Below are positions 8,973 through 15,706 of a stretch of DNA of 48,113 bases, piece by piece (within the stretch, counting starts at the first letter, position 1; each line of letters begins with the position of its first letter). Both the position numbers and the translations under genes were made by a program. The stretch comes from Verrucomicrobiota bacterium (lineage in GTDB: Bacteria > Verrucomicrobiota > Verrucomicrobiia > Chthoniobacterales > JACTMZ01): contig JAQBWH010000012.1 in the NCBI GenBank assembly GCA_027624625.1, forward strand, positions 1-48,113. Reading direction: 5' to 3'. Below the pieces are notes generated by a model that searched no databases, was not told the DNA's origin, and saw nothing but the letters and a program-made list of their open reading frames with translations.

Positions 8973-9062
8973 ACGGTCCCCGCCCGTCACAACCTCAAAC
9001 CATCGGCAAGATGCGGCTGCCACAGCCAAACTCCCGCCTGCATCCACCCCCGCCGCGACCGC

Positions 9063-10067
9063 TCACTCCACCAGCAACTCCGCAATCTGCACCGCATTGA
9101 GCGCTGCGCCCTTGAGCAGTTGATCCCCGCAGATCCAAAAACTCAACCCGTTCTCCAGCGCGCAATCGACCCGCAGACGCCCGATCTGGCAATCATCCTT
9201 CCCTGCCACCTGCAGCGGCACCGGATATCCGTTCTTGGACGGCTCATCCACCACGCGCAAGCCCGGCGCTTGGGCGAGCACAGCCCGGGCCGCCGCGACT
9301 GCCACCGGACGCTCAAACTCCGCGCTGACCGCCACGCTGTGCGCGCGGTAAACCGGCACCCGCACGCAAGTCACCGAAGCGCGAAAATCCGGCAGCCCCA
9401 TGATCTTGCGGCCCTCGTTCTCCATTTTCATTTCTTCTTTCGTGTAGCCACTTTCCAAAAACGCATCCACTTGCGGAATCACGTTGAACGCAATCTGCCA
9501 CGGATAAACTGCGCAGGGCGCTTCTTCGCCCCGGACCAAAGCCTCGACCTGCGTCTTGAGCTCCTCGATCGCTTTCGCTCCCGATCCGGAAACCGCCTGG
9601 TAACTCGACGCCCACAAACGCTTCACCCCGAACTCACGGTGCAAGGGCCACAGTCCCATCAGGGTGATCGCCGTCGTGCAATTCGGGTTGGCCAGGATCC
9701 CCTGGTGCGCGCGCGCCGCCTCGGGGTTGATCTCCGGCACAATGAGCGGGACATCGGGATCCAGGCGGAAGGCCGACGAGTTGTCGATGACCACCGCTCC
9801 GGCTTGAACCGCTGCCGGGGCGAATTCCCGGGAAATCGACCCGCCCGCGCTGAACAGGGCGAAGTCGACCCCGGCGAAAGCATCCTCGGTCAACTCGCCC
9901 ACCTCGACCGGGGTGCCTTGGAAATCCAAGCGCTGGCCTGCCGATCGGGCCGAGGCAAGAAGTGTGAGTTGGCCGACCGGAAAATTCCGCCTCTCCAGTA
10001 CGCGCATCATTTCCACGCCCACCGCACCGGTTGCACCCGCGATCGCTACATGATAGTTCCTGCCCAT
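9063..10067 (-). CDS. asd: Aspartate-semialdehyde dehydrogenase
   Basis: NADPH-dependent enzyme making aspartate semialdehyde for lysine/diaminopimelate, threonine and methionine synthesis. It has 334 aa. The N-terminal motif is HVAIAGATGAVGVEMM, followed by IDNSSAFR. The catalytic cysteine is in NPNCTTAITLMG (about C130), and SSYQAVSGSGAKAIEEL matches the substrate loop. I chose the ATG at 10067 because the protein then opens like other Asd enzymes; the frame stays open upstream only through antisense of the transpeptidase gene. Only 34 nt separate it from that divergent neighbour. Confidence 0.96.
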   Translation of the reverse strand: MGRNYHVAIAGATGAVGVEMMRVLERRNFPVGQLTLLASARSAGQRLDFQGTPVEVGELTEDAFAGVDFALFSAGGSISREFAPAAVQAGAVVIDNSSAFRLDPDVPLIVPEINPEAARAHQGILANPNCTTAITLMGLWPLHREFGVKRLWASSYQAVSGSGAKAIEELKTQVEALVRGEEAPCAVYPWQIAFNVIPQVDAFLESGYTKEEMKMENEGRKIMGLPDFRASVTCVRVPVYRAHSVAVSAEFERPVAVAAARAVLAQAPGLRVVDEPSKNGYPVPLQVAGKDDCQIGRLRVDCALENGLSFWICGDQLLKGAALNAVQIAELLVE

Positions 10068-10101
10068 CGGAAAGAGGGGAAAAATAACACCCGCCGTCAC
10101 T

Positions 10102-10623
10102 ATGGCCATCACGAAAGCACATCCCGCCCCGCCGGCAACCGCCGCCCGGCGCCTCGTAGTCGATGTGGCCAGCCAAACCTTGCGCGTGATGGAAGGGGCG
10201 AGCGTAGCCGCCGAATTCCCCGTCTCCACCTCGCGCTTCGGCCTCGGCTGCGAGGAAGGCAGCTTCCGGACCCCGACGGGAAGATTCATCGTCCACGACA
10301 AAATCGGCCAAGGCGCCCCGGCTTGGACCGTGTTCCGGGCGCGAGAAAGGACCGGTGAAATGGCCGCACCCGGCGGCGCGGAGGACCTCGTCCTGACCCG
10401 CATCCTGACCCTCGACGGACTGGACCCCGAAAATGCCAACACCCTCGGGCGCTTGGTCTACATCCACGGCACGAATCAGGAACAACTCATCGGCACCCCG
10501 GCCAGCCACGGCTGCATCCGCCTGCGCAACGACGACATGGTCCTTCTTCATGATATGGTTCCAGCCGGGACCCGGGTAGAAATCCCGCCCCCGCCGCCAG
10601 CCGCTCCCGGTACTTCCGCCTGA
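10102..10623 (+). CDS. L,D-transpeptidase (YkuD domain)
   Basis: A 173-aa YkuD-fold enzyme, expected to form 3-3 peptidoglycan crosslinks or attach proteins to the wall. The catalytic motif is present as IHGTNQE followed by SHGCIRLRNDD (His136, Cys138). The substrate-side segment TPTGRFIVHDKIG is typical. I see no signal peptide or transmembrane helix at the chosen ATG, which is odd for a periplasmic enzyme, and no better upstream start because asd begins 34 nt away on the other strand. The C-terminus is a short proline/alanine tail. Confidence 0.88.
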   Translation: MAITKAHPAPPATAARRLVVDVASQTLRVMEGASVAAEFPVSTSRFGLGCEEGSFRTPTGRFIVHDKIGQGAPAWTVFRARERTGEMAAPGGAEDLVLTRILTLDGLDPENANTLGRLVYIHGTNQEQLIGTPASHGCIRLRNDDMVLLHDMVPAGTRVEIPPPPPAAPGTSA

Positions 10624-10626
10624 ATC

Positions 10627-10649
10627 GGAACGACGAATTTCGTTGTTCC
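10627..10649 (+). other. Hairpin after the L,D-transpeptidase gene
   Basis: A 9-bp stem (10627-10635 with 10641-10649) that includes one G-U pair, with loop AATTT, directly after the stop codon. No T-tract follows, so it may only stabilise the transcript end or mark a weak terminator. Confidence 0.4.
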
Positions 10650-10693
10650 CCAAAGCCTAACTGACAACAATATCGCCCTGCAAATTAGCACGG

Positions 10694-10703
10694 AAGGAGG
10701 TGA
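10694..10703 (+). promoter_or_regulatory. Perfect Shine-Dalgarno site
   Basis: AAGGAGGTGA is fully complementary to the canonical 16S rRNA 3' tail. It ends 7 nt before the ATG at 10711. Most genes in this window lack any such site, so the downstream small lipoprotein is probably made in large amounts. Confidence 0.85.
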
Positions 10704-10710
10704 ATCCAGA

Positions 10711-10824
10711 ATGACCATCGTTAAAATTATTGCCATCGTCGCCGTTGCGGCTGCTTCGCTCAGCCTCGGCGCCTGCGCCAGCAAACCGAAACCGGCTCCG
10801 GTTTCCGCCAGCTACAGCAAGTAA
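10711..10824 (+). CDS. Small lipoprotein, 37 aa
   Basis: A short complete gene with start, stop, perfect ribosome-binding site and its own terminator. The translation starts MTIVKIIAIVAVAAAS and has a lipobox LGAC with the cysteine at about residue 22. It leaves a mature peptide of only about 16 residues ending in SASYSK. It should be exported and lipidated. The C-terminal lysine recalls Lpp-type wall attachment by L,D-transpeptidases, and a YkuD gene lies directly upstream; that link is inference. I do not recognise a named family. Confidence 0.75.
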   Translation: MTIVKIIAIVAVAAASLSLGACASKPKPAPVSASYSK

Positions 10825-10851
10825 GCTGACCTAGGGGGAATCCCTTTCAAC

Positions 10852-10886
10852 AAGCCGCGGGCTAACGCCTGCGGCTTTCTTTTTTC
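10852..10886 (+). terminator. Intrinsic terminator of the small lipoprotein gene
   Basis: A stem AAGCCGC/GCGGCTT (10852-10858 with 10871-10877), extended by an inner GGC/GCC pairing, followed by TTTCTTTTTTT. It overlaps the 3' end of the convergent glycosylase gene. Confidence 0.9.
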
Positions 10887-11437
10887 ACCGGAACACTGAC
10901 GTGAAGATTATGGCGCAAGGTAAATCTCCAAGGCAGTTCGCGCGCCCGTGAAATACCGATCCGGCCGTCAGCCACCACATCCGCCGCGGCCCCGGCCAGA
11001 AAACACCTTCGCGCCGAAAGGCAGAAGTCCGCACCGTGGTGCCGTCCTGTCACTCCCAGCGCCTCGGTCAAGCGTCCCGGTCCTCCGGTCAAGGTGCGGC
11101 CGGACTTCCCGCCACGTCGACGCTGCATAGCCGGTAATCCCCGCAGCGGCTCGATGGCGCGGATCAACACAAACCCCTCCACCTCGCCCTTGGTCAGCAC
11201 ATTGAGCATCCAATGCATCCCGTAGTTGAGGTAAACATAAGCTGTGCCCGCGCGGTGTCGCCTTACGAATTCCCGGGCCGATGGACGGGTCAAGGTATGA
11301 CAGGCCGGATCACCGACCGCCGCGTAGGCCTCGCACTCGACCACCATCCCGCGGCACGCACCCCAGACCAACTGGCAACCGATTAACTCACGCGCGCACT
11401 CAACCGGTGAACGGGTGAAAAATTCCCGCGGAATCAC
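10862..11437 (-). CDS. DNA-3-methyladenine glycosylase (AAG/MPG family)
   Basis: Base-excision repair enzyme that removes alkylated purines. The 191-aa product has the family motifs: REFFTRSPVECARELIG at the start, VVECEAYAAVGDPACH with the catalytic glutamate, GTAYVYLNYGMHWMLNV and VLIRAIEPLRG. The GTG start at 11437 is chosen because its last bases form a GTGA overlap with the stop of the NIF3 gene and the conserved sequence begins there. Longer in-frame ORF sequence is antisense shadow. The two genes are probably translationally coupled. The 3' end runs into the opposing terminator. Confidence 0.93.
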   Translation of the reverse strand: MIPREFFTRSPVECARELIGCQLVWGACRGMVVECEAYAAVGDPACHTLTRPSAREFVRRHRAGTAYVYLNYGMHWMLNVLTKGEVEGFVLIRAIEPLRGLPAMQRRRGGKSGRTLTGGPGRLTEALGVTGRHHGADFCLSARRCFLAGAAADVVADGRIGISRARELPWRFTLRHNLHVSVPVKKESRRR

Positions 11438-12177
11438 AGCGGAACCGGATGGTCGACGAACTGCCACGGCACCCGGAACTTCTTTGCCAGATGCGCCGCC
11501 AGTGCCCGCACCCCGAAAGTCTCCGTGGCATAGTGCCCGCCGTAGATCATGTTGACCCCGAGCTCTTCCGCCCGCAGCCAAGTCCACTGCAGACCCTCCC
11601 CGGTGACAAAGGTGTCGATGCCCTCAGCTGCCACTTTTTCCAGCAGGTCGCCCGCCCCGCCGGTGATCACCCCGACGTGGCGCGGGCGCTCCGGGCCCGC
11701 CGCGCAGACTTGCGGCACGCGGCCCGTGGTCTTCATCACCCGTCGCACCAGCTCATCCCGCGATCCGGCGAAGGAACCCGACCGGCCGAAACCGAGGAGC
11801 GGTTCGAGCCGGCGCAACCCGAGCGCCTTGCCCAGCAGCGCGTTGTTGCCGACGGTCGCATGCGCATCGAGCGGCAGGTGCACGGAGTAGAGCGCCATGT
11901 CGGACGCGCGCATCAACTCGAGCTTCCGGCCGAAGGTGCCGGTGACCGGTTGGACACCGCCCCAAAAAAGCCCGTGGTGCACGATGAGCAAGGAGCCCGA
12001 TCCGGCCACCGACGCTTTCTTGATCACCGCAAGACCGGAATCGACTGAGGCGAGGATGCGCGTCACCCTCCCGCTGTTCTCCACCTGCAGGCCGTTGTGC
12101 GCGCCGGGCGCGTCCTCGCCCTCCTCTACCTTAAGATACCGGTTCGCGTAGGAGATGATCGCACCGAGTTTGGCCAT
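11434..12177 (-). CDS. NIF3-family dinuclear metal-centre protein
   Basis: A 247-aa member of the NIF3/YbgI (GTP cyclohydrolase 1 type 2 homolog) family, whose members form toroidal hexamers with a two-metal site; the exact reaction is unknown. Metal-ligand motifs are visible: LLIVHHGLFWGG, SVHLPLDAH and the C-terminal GGHYATETFG. ATG at 12177 is preceded by GGAAAG at a sensible distance. It overlaps the 3-methyladenine glycosylase gene by four bases. The 137-nt divergent gap to ychF shows no clear promoter. Confidence 0.92.
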   Translation of the reverse strand: MAKLGAIISYANRYLKVEEGEDAPGAHNGLQVENSGRVTRILASVDSGLAVIKKASVAGSGSLLIVHHGLFWGGVQPVTGTFGRKLELMRASDMALYSVHLPLDAHATVGNNALLGKALGLRRLEPLLGFGRSGSFAGSRDELVRRVMKTTGRVPQVCAAGPERPRHVGVITGGAGDLLEKVAAEGIDTFVTGEGLQWTWLRAEELGVNMIYGGHYATETFGVRALAAHLAKKFRVPWQFVDHPVPL

Positions 12178-12314
12178 GGCCGGATCTTTCCTCCCCCCCG
12201 CTGCCGATCACAACCCAAATCTCGGACCCGCCCGGCGCACCGCGCGCATCCTGCCCCCGCCACCCATGCAAACTTCTTTCATCCCCGACTGACCACCGAT
12301 ACCCTCCCGGCCCT

Positions 12315-13430
12315 ATGCTCAAGGCCGGAATCGTCGGACTGCCCAACGTTGGTAAATCCACCCTCTTCAATGCCATCACCCGCACCCGCAAGGCGCAGGC
12401 GGCCAATTTTCCTTTCTGCACGATCGAACCGAACGTCGGCATGGTCAGCGTTCCGGACAAACGCCTCGATGCGTTGGCCGAGCTTTCCAAGTCGGAAAAG
12501 ACCATCGCCACGGCCATCGAATTCGTTGATATCGCCGGTTTGGTCAAAGGCGCCAGCCAAGGCGAAGGCCTCGGCAACCAGTTCCTCAGCCACATCCGCG
12601 AAGTCGACGCCATCGTCCAAGTTGTGCGCTGTTTCGAGAACGAGGACATCCACCACGTGGCCGGCACGATGGATCCGGTCCGCGACATCGAGGTGATCAA
12701 CACCGAGTTGATCCTCGCCGACATGGCCGCCCTCGAGAAACGCAAAGACAAACTGGCCAAAAACGCCCGCGGCGGCGACGCCCAAGCCAAGGCCGAACTC
12801 GCCCTGCTCGAAAAAATCCTGCCCCAACTCAACCAAGGTAAGCCCGCCATCATCCTCGACCTCAGCGCCGACGAACGCGCCTTGCTCAAAGGATTTTTCC
12901 TCCTCAGCGCCAAACCGGTCATCTTCGCCTGCAACGTGCAAGAGAGCGACCTGGTCAACCTTTCCCCCGACTCCCCCGCCGGAAAGCACGTCGAAACGGT
13001 TCGCCAATACGCCGCCGATCACTTGGGCACCGAAGCCACCGTGATCAGCGCGCAAATCGAAAGCGAACTGATCGACCTCTCGCCCGAAGAATGCCAAGAC
13101 TACCTGCAAAGCCTCGGACTCGAGGAAAGCGGGGTCGGCGAACTGATCAAAAAAGTCTACACCTTGCTCGGACTGCGCACCTACCTGACCACCGGACCAA
13201 AGGAAACCCGCGCCTGGACCATCCGCGCCGGCGACAAAGCCCCCGCTGCGGCCGGGGTCATCCACAGCGATTTCGAACGCGGCTTCATCGCGGCCGAAAC
13301 CATCGCCTTCCACGACCTCGTCACCCTCGGCTCCCAAGCCAAAGCCCGCGAAGCGGGCAAGCTCCGCATCGAAGGCAAAGAATACACCGTCCAAGACGGC
13401 GACGTCATCGAGTTCCGCTTCAATGTCTGA
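12315..13430 (+). CDS. ychF: Redox-regulated ATPase YchF (Obg/OLA1 family)
   Basis: Ribosome-associated P-loop ATPase of the Obg superfamily. The 371-aa length matches the family. Walker A is GLPNVGKSTLFNAIT. G3 is DIAGLVKGAS. The G4 position reads NVQESD instead of NKxD, which is the hallmark change from GTP to ATP specificity. A coiled insertion around residues 130-165 and the C-terminal TGS domain (RAWTIRAGDKAP ... GDVIEFRFNV) complete it. It stands alone, with degenerate DNA downstream. Confidence 0.97.
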   Translation: MLKAGIVGLPNVGKSTLFNAITRTRKAQAANFPFCTIEPNVGMVSVPDKRLDALAELSKSEKTIATAIEFVDIAGLVKGASQGEGLGNQFLSHIREVDAIVQVVRCFENEDIHHVAGTMDPVRDIEVINTELILADMAALEKRKDKLAKNARGGDAQAKAELALLEKILPQLNQGKPAIILDLSADERALLKGFFLLSAKPVIFACNVQESDLVNLSPDSPAGKHVETVRQYAADHLGTEATVISAQIESELIDLSPEECQDYLQSLGLEESGVGELIKKVYTLLGLRTYLTTGPKETRAWTIRAGDKAPAAAGVIHSDFERGFIAAETIAFHDLVTLGSQAKAREAGKLRIEGKEYTVQDGDVIEFRFNV

Positions 13431-13437
13431 CGCAGCG

Positions 13438-13593
13438 CTACGCCATCAGATTGCGTCCATCTAATCTGAACGCCGCACAAGCAGCGAGCATGTGCCGGTC
13501 GATGGTGAAGATTTCGTTGAATCCGTTCTCCGCCGCGCAGGAAAGGTTTAGGGCATCTGCGGCGCGCCGAAACACTTTGGCGGATGAGTCATT
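13438..13593 (-). pseudogene. PIN-domain (VapC-like) toxin remnant, C-terminal end only
   Basis: Reading the minus strand from 13593 to the TAG at 13438-13440 gives about 50 residues that look like the end of a PIN domain: RRAADALNLSCAAENGF, EIFTIDRHMLAACAAF and GRNLMA. These match the usual DALHLA ... FTNDRHLL pattern with the last acidic residues. An in-frame TAG at 13594-13596 cuts it off, and no N-terminal half with the first catalytic Asp is present on either side. No antitoxin is seen. It is a decayed fragment; assignment by eye. Confidence 0.55.
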
Positions 13594-13653
13594 CTAGCGC
13601 TTATGCGCCACAGTCGAAATCGGCAAAGTAAACGGTAGCCACGTCCCAATCCC

Positions 13654-14016
13654 TTGGTCCAGACCGCATGCGAACTGCCGTATAACTACGCCGCATTGGC
13701 GTGCGTTAAGCCATTTCCCCTGCCAATGACGGTGGAAATCCGCCGCGAGTTCCACCTTTCCGATTTCACAGCAGGCGATGTACCCGGAAACCTCAAGGGC
13801 TTCCTGCCGACCATACTGGTCTCTGGCACACGCGATCTGATTCTCAGTCAAACCGTGCTCTTCCACTGCAAACTGCGCCAAGCGGGCGTCACCGCCGATC
13901 CGCACCTCATGGAGGGGGCCTCGCATTCCACCTACTTTGTCGATTCCTTTGCCCCCGAGTCGCAGCACATCTTCGCCCAGATGTCGCTGTTCTTCGACGC
14001 GCATCTCGGGAGTTGA
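13654..14016 (+). pseudogene. Alpha/beta-hydrolase (acetyl-esterase type) C-terminal remnant
   Basis: The frame ends in about 80 residues resembling the C-terminus of abhydrolase_3-type esterases: GDVPGNLKGFLPTILVSGTRD carries the catalytic-Asp region (first 20 residues: GDVPGNLKGFLPTILVSGTR), and EGASHSTYFVDSFAPES carries the catalytic-His region. The front two thirds, including the oxyanion-hole HGG and the nucleophile GxSxG, are absent. The first part of the frame is of no recognisable character and the only start is TTG. I read it as a truncated gene, not a functional esterase. Confidence 0.6.
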
Positions 14017-14066
14017 GCAGGCAGTTAGCTCTTGCCCCTCTGCTTGGACAGGCCAAAACTGACTTC

Positions 14067-15056
14067 ATGAGCAAGGCGAACCCACTTCTCGTTTGTTTCA
14101 CGCTGGTCGTTTTTTCTAGCGGGCTGGCCACTATCTGTCGGGCAGACACGGTCTATGCGGTCAGTTTCTCCACCGGTGAGCTCATCAGCTATCAATCGCA
14201 AGATCCCGTCGGCACGAGGGGCACTCTCCTGCCGAGCGGGGCTCTCGTCAGCCCGGGCGCCCTCACGCTGGGACCCGACGGCGACCTCTACATCGGCGAG
14301 GATGGCGACGGTTCCACGTTCGCACCCAGGATCTCGAAATTCGAAATTTCCACGCTGACCCTTTCTACCGTTTATCCCTTTGGCAGCTTTGAGGTGTTTC
14401 CGGGCAGCCTTGTTTTCCAAGGCAACGACCTGCTCATCGGACGAAATCCGTTCTTCGGCAACACCGGCCCGATCGTCAAGCTGGCCAACGCCACCGGCGG
14501 TCCGCTCGCCCTCAGCGACTACACCTCCGGGGGATCGTTGGCCAGCAGCCCGGGCCTCGCCCTCGCTGCCGACGGCAGCCTTTACGTCAGCGATCAGACC
14601 TACATCTTCGGATCCGGCATCGCGTCGGGACCGGTCAAGCGTTTCGATGCCACCGGGGCCTACGTCGGGGAAGTGATTGCCGACGGTGCCTCGGGCCTGG
14701 CTGGCCCCATGGGCCTCGCCATCAACGGAAACATCCTCTACACCGCGAGCGTGATGAGCGGAACGATCCTGCAAACCGACCTAACGACCGACGTCACAAC
14801 TTCGTTCGCGACGACCGGCAGTCCGTTTGAAGTCGGCCCCCTCGCCTTGCTTCCCGATGGAAACCTGCTCGCCGGCAGCCCCTCGGGCAACGGCAACATC
14901 TACCGCTTCGCCGCCAACGGCACTCTCCTTGAGACCTACGCCTCCGGGCTCGGCCAGATTGGAGGCATCGCCACAGTCCCGGAGCCCGGAACCGCCTATC
15001 TCGCAGCGTTCGGCTTGTCCGTCGGGGCTTGGTTCCTGCGCCGCCGCCGACGTTAA
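14067..15056 (+). CDS. PEP-CTERM sorted exported protein, beta-propeller-like
   Basis: A 329-aa secreted protein. A signal peptide (MSKANPLLVCFTLVVFSSGLA) leads into repeats of the form LTLGPDGDLYIGEDG, LALAADGSLYVSDQT and LALLPDGNLLAGSPSG, as in NHL/SMP-30-like propellers. The C-terminus is a textbook PEP-CTERM tripartite signal: VPEPGTAYL, a hydrophobic helix and RRRRR. In known systems an exosortase processes such proteins for surface or EPS attachment; none is encoded here. The ATG at 14067 is chosen over the TTG at 14013 because it gives a clean signal peptide. The ligand is unknown. Confidence 0.9.
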   Translation: MSKANPLLVCFTLVVFSSGLATICRADTVYAVSFSTGELISYQSQDPVGTRGTLLPSGALVSPGALTLGPDGDLYIGEDGDGSTFAPRISKFEISTLTLSTVYPFGSFEVFPGSLVFQGNDLLIGRNPFFGNTGPIVKLANATGGPLALSDYTSGGSLASSPGLALAADGSLYVSDQTYIFGSGIASGPVKRFDATGAYVGEVIADGASGLAGPMGLAINGNILYTASVMSGTILQTDLTTDVTTSFATTGSPFEVGPLALLPDGNLLAGSPSGNGNIYRFAANGTLLETYASGLGQIGGIATVPEPGTAYLAAFGLSVGAWFLRRRRR

Positions 15057-15113
15057 AATCTCCGGCCTATCACGCCGGTTGCAGAAAGGTTGCCGACTTT
15101 ATCTTTCCGGGCA

Positions 15114-15136
15114 CGGACGAGTGGCTCGCTCGTCCG
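15114..15136. repeat. 8-bp inverted repeat
   Basis: CGGACGAG (15114-15121) pairs perfectly with CTCGTCCG (15129-15136) around a 7-nt loop. There is no T-run. It lies about 60 nt past the PEP-CTERM gene. Its role is unknown. Confidence 0.5.
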
Positions 15137-15440
15137 CTCTATTTCCCGCTGCCACGCGAAACGAGTGTCTCCGCCATCCGGAAAGCCGCCCTCGCCACCT
15201 CCACATCGAAGCCCGTCAGCAAAACCTCCCCGCCCACCGCGGCAGCGGCAGCAGAAAAAAACAAACCAGGGCGCATCCCGCGGACAATGCCCTGCCGGGA
15301 ACAAAAGGCAATCCCTCGTCCGACGGCAAATCTTAAGCCTTACAGTGCAGTAGCCATCAGGCGGCGAACCGACCAATCAGAAACCCTCCGCGAAGGAACG
15401 GGCCTACTATTCCGTGAGGCCTTTGCTGCGGCGGTTTGGA

Positions 15441-15476
15441 AAAGTCGAAGCGGCGGGGACGCCGCTTCGACTTTTT
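15441..15476 (+). terminator. Strong intrinsic terminator without an obvious gene
   Basis: A perfect 14-bp stem (15441-15454 with 15461-15474), loop GGGGAC, and a T5 tail on the plus strand; the minus side has a shorter T run. The nearest plus-strand gene ends 385 nt upstream. The loop and inner stem (GGGGACGCCGC) share 11 bases with the complement of the dispersed repeat at 35561-35589. Confidence 0.8.
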
Positions 15477-15706
15477 GCCTTCAACGGCATCGTTACGGCT
15501 AAGCCGGAACCATGCAGAAGCAGCAACGTTTGCCAGGATATAGCAGAAGGATGTGAGTTTTAATGTCAGCTCGCTTTTTAGGGAACCGTTTCGCGCGTGC
15601 CCCCTGGACAAACCACTCCCAGCCGCGATCGCTGGCATGGCCACCATAGCCACCGAAACCCTCGCGCCACAGAGGGTTTCTCCTTTGATTTGCCGGATGC
15701 GCGTGA

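Larger units (their letters stand above)
15057..15706. other. 650-bp region without a convincing gene; hairpins present
   Basis: No ORF with protein-like character spans this gap. It holds a weak stem after the PEP-CTERM stop (15062-15078), an 8-bp hairpin at 15114-15136 and a strong terminator at 15441-15476. A minus-strand frame ending with TAG at 15139 reads GEVLLTGFDVEVARAAFRMA near its end, which faintly recalls the C-terminus of ribosomal protein L16, but no start or ribosome site supports it. The stretch could hold a small RNA that ends at the terminator, or decayed sequence. Confidence 0.4.

Noticed and set aside
9063..10442. 459-codon extended asd frame
   Set aside because: The extra N-terminus is antisense to the L,D-transpeptidase and unlike Asd proteins.
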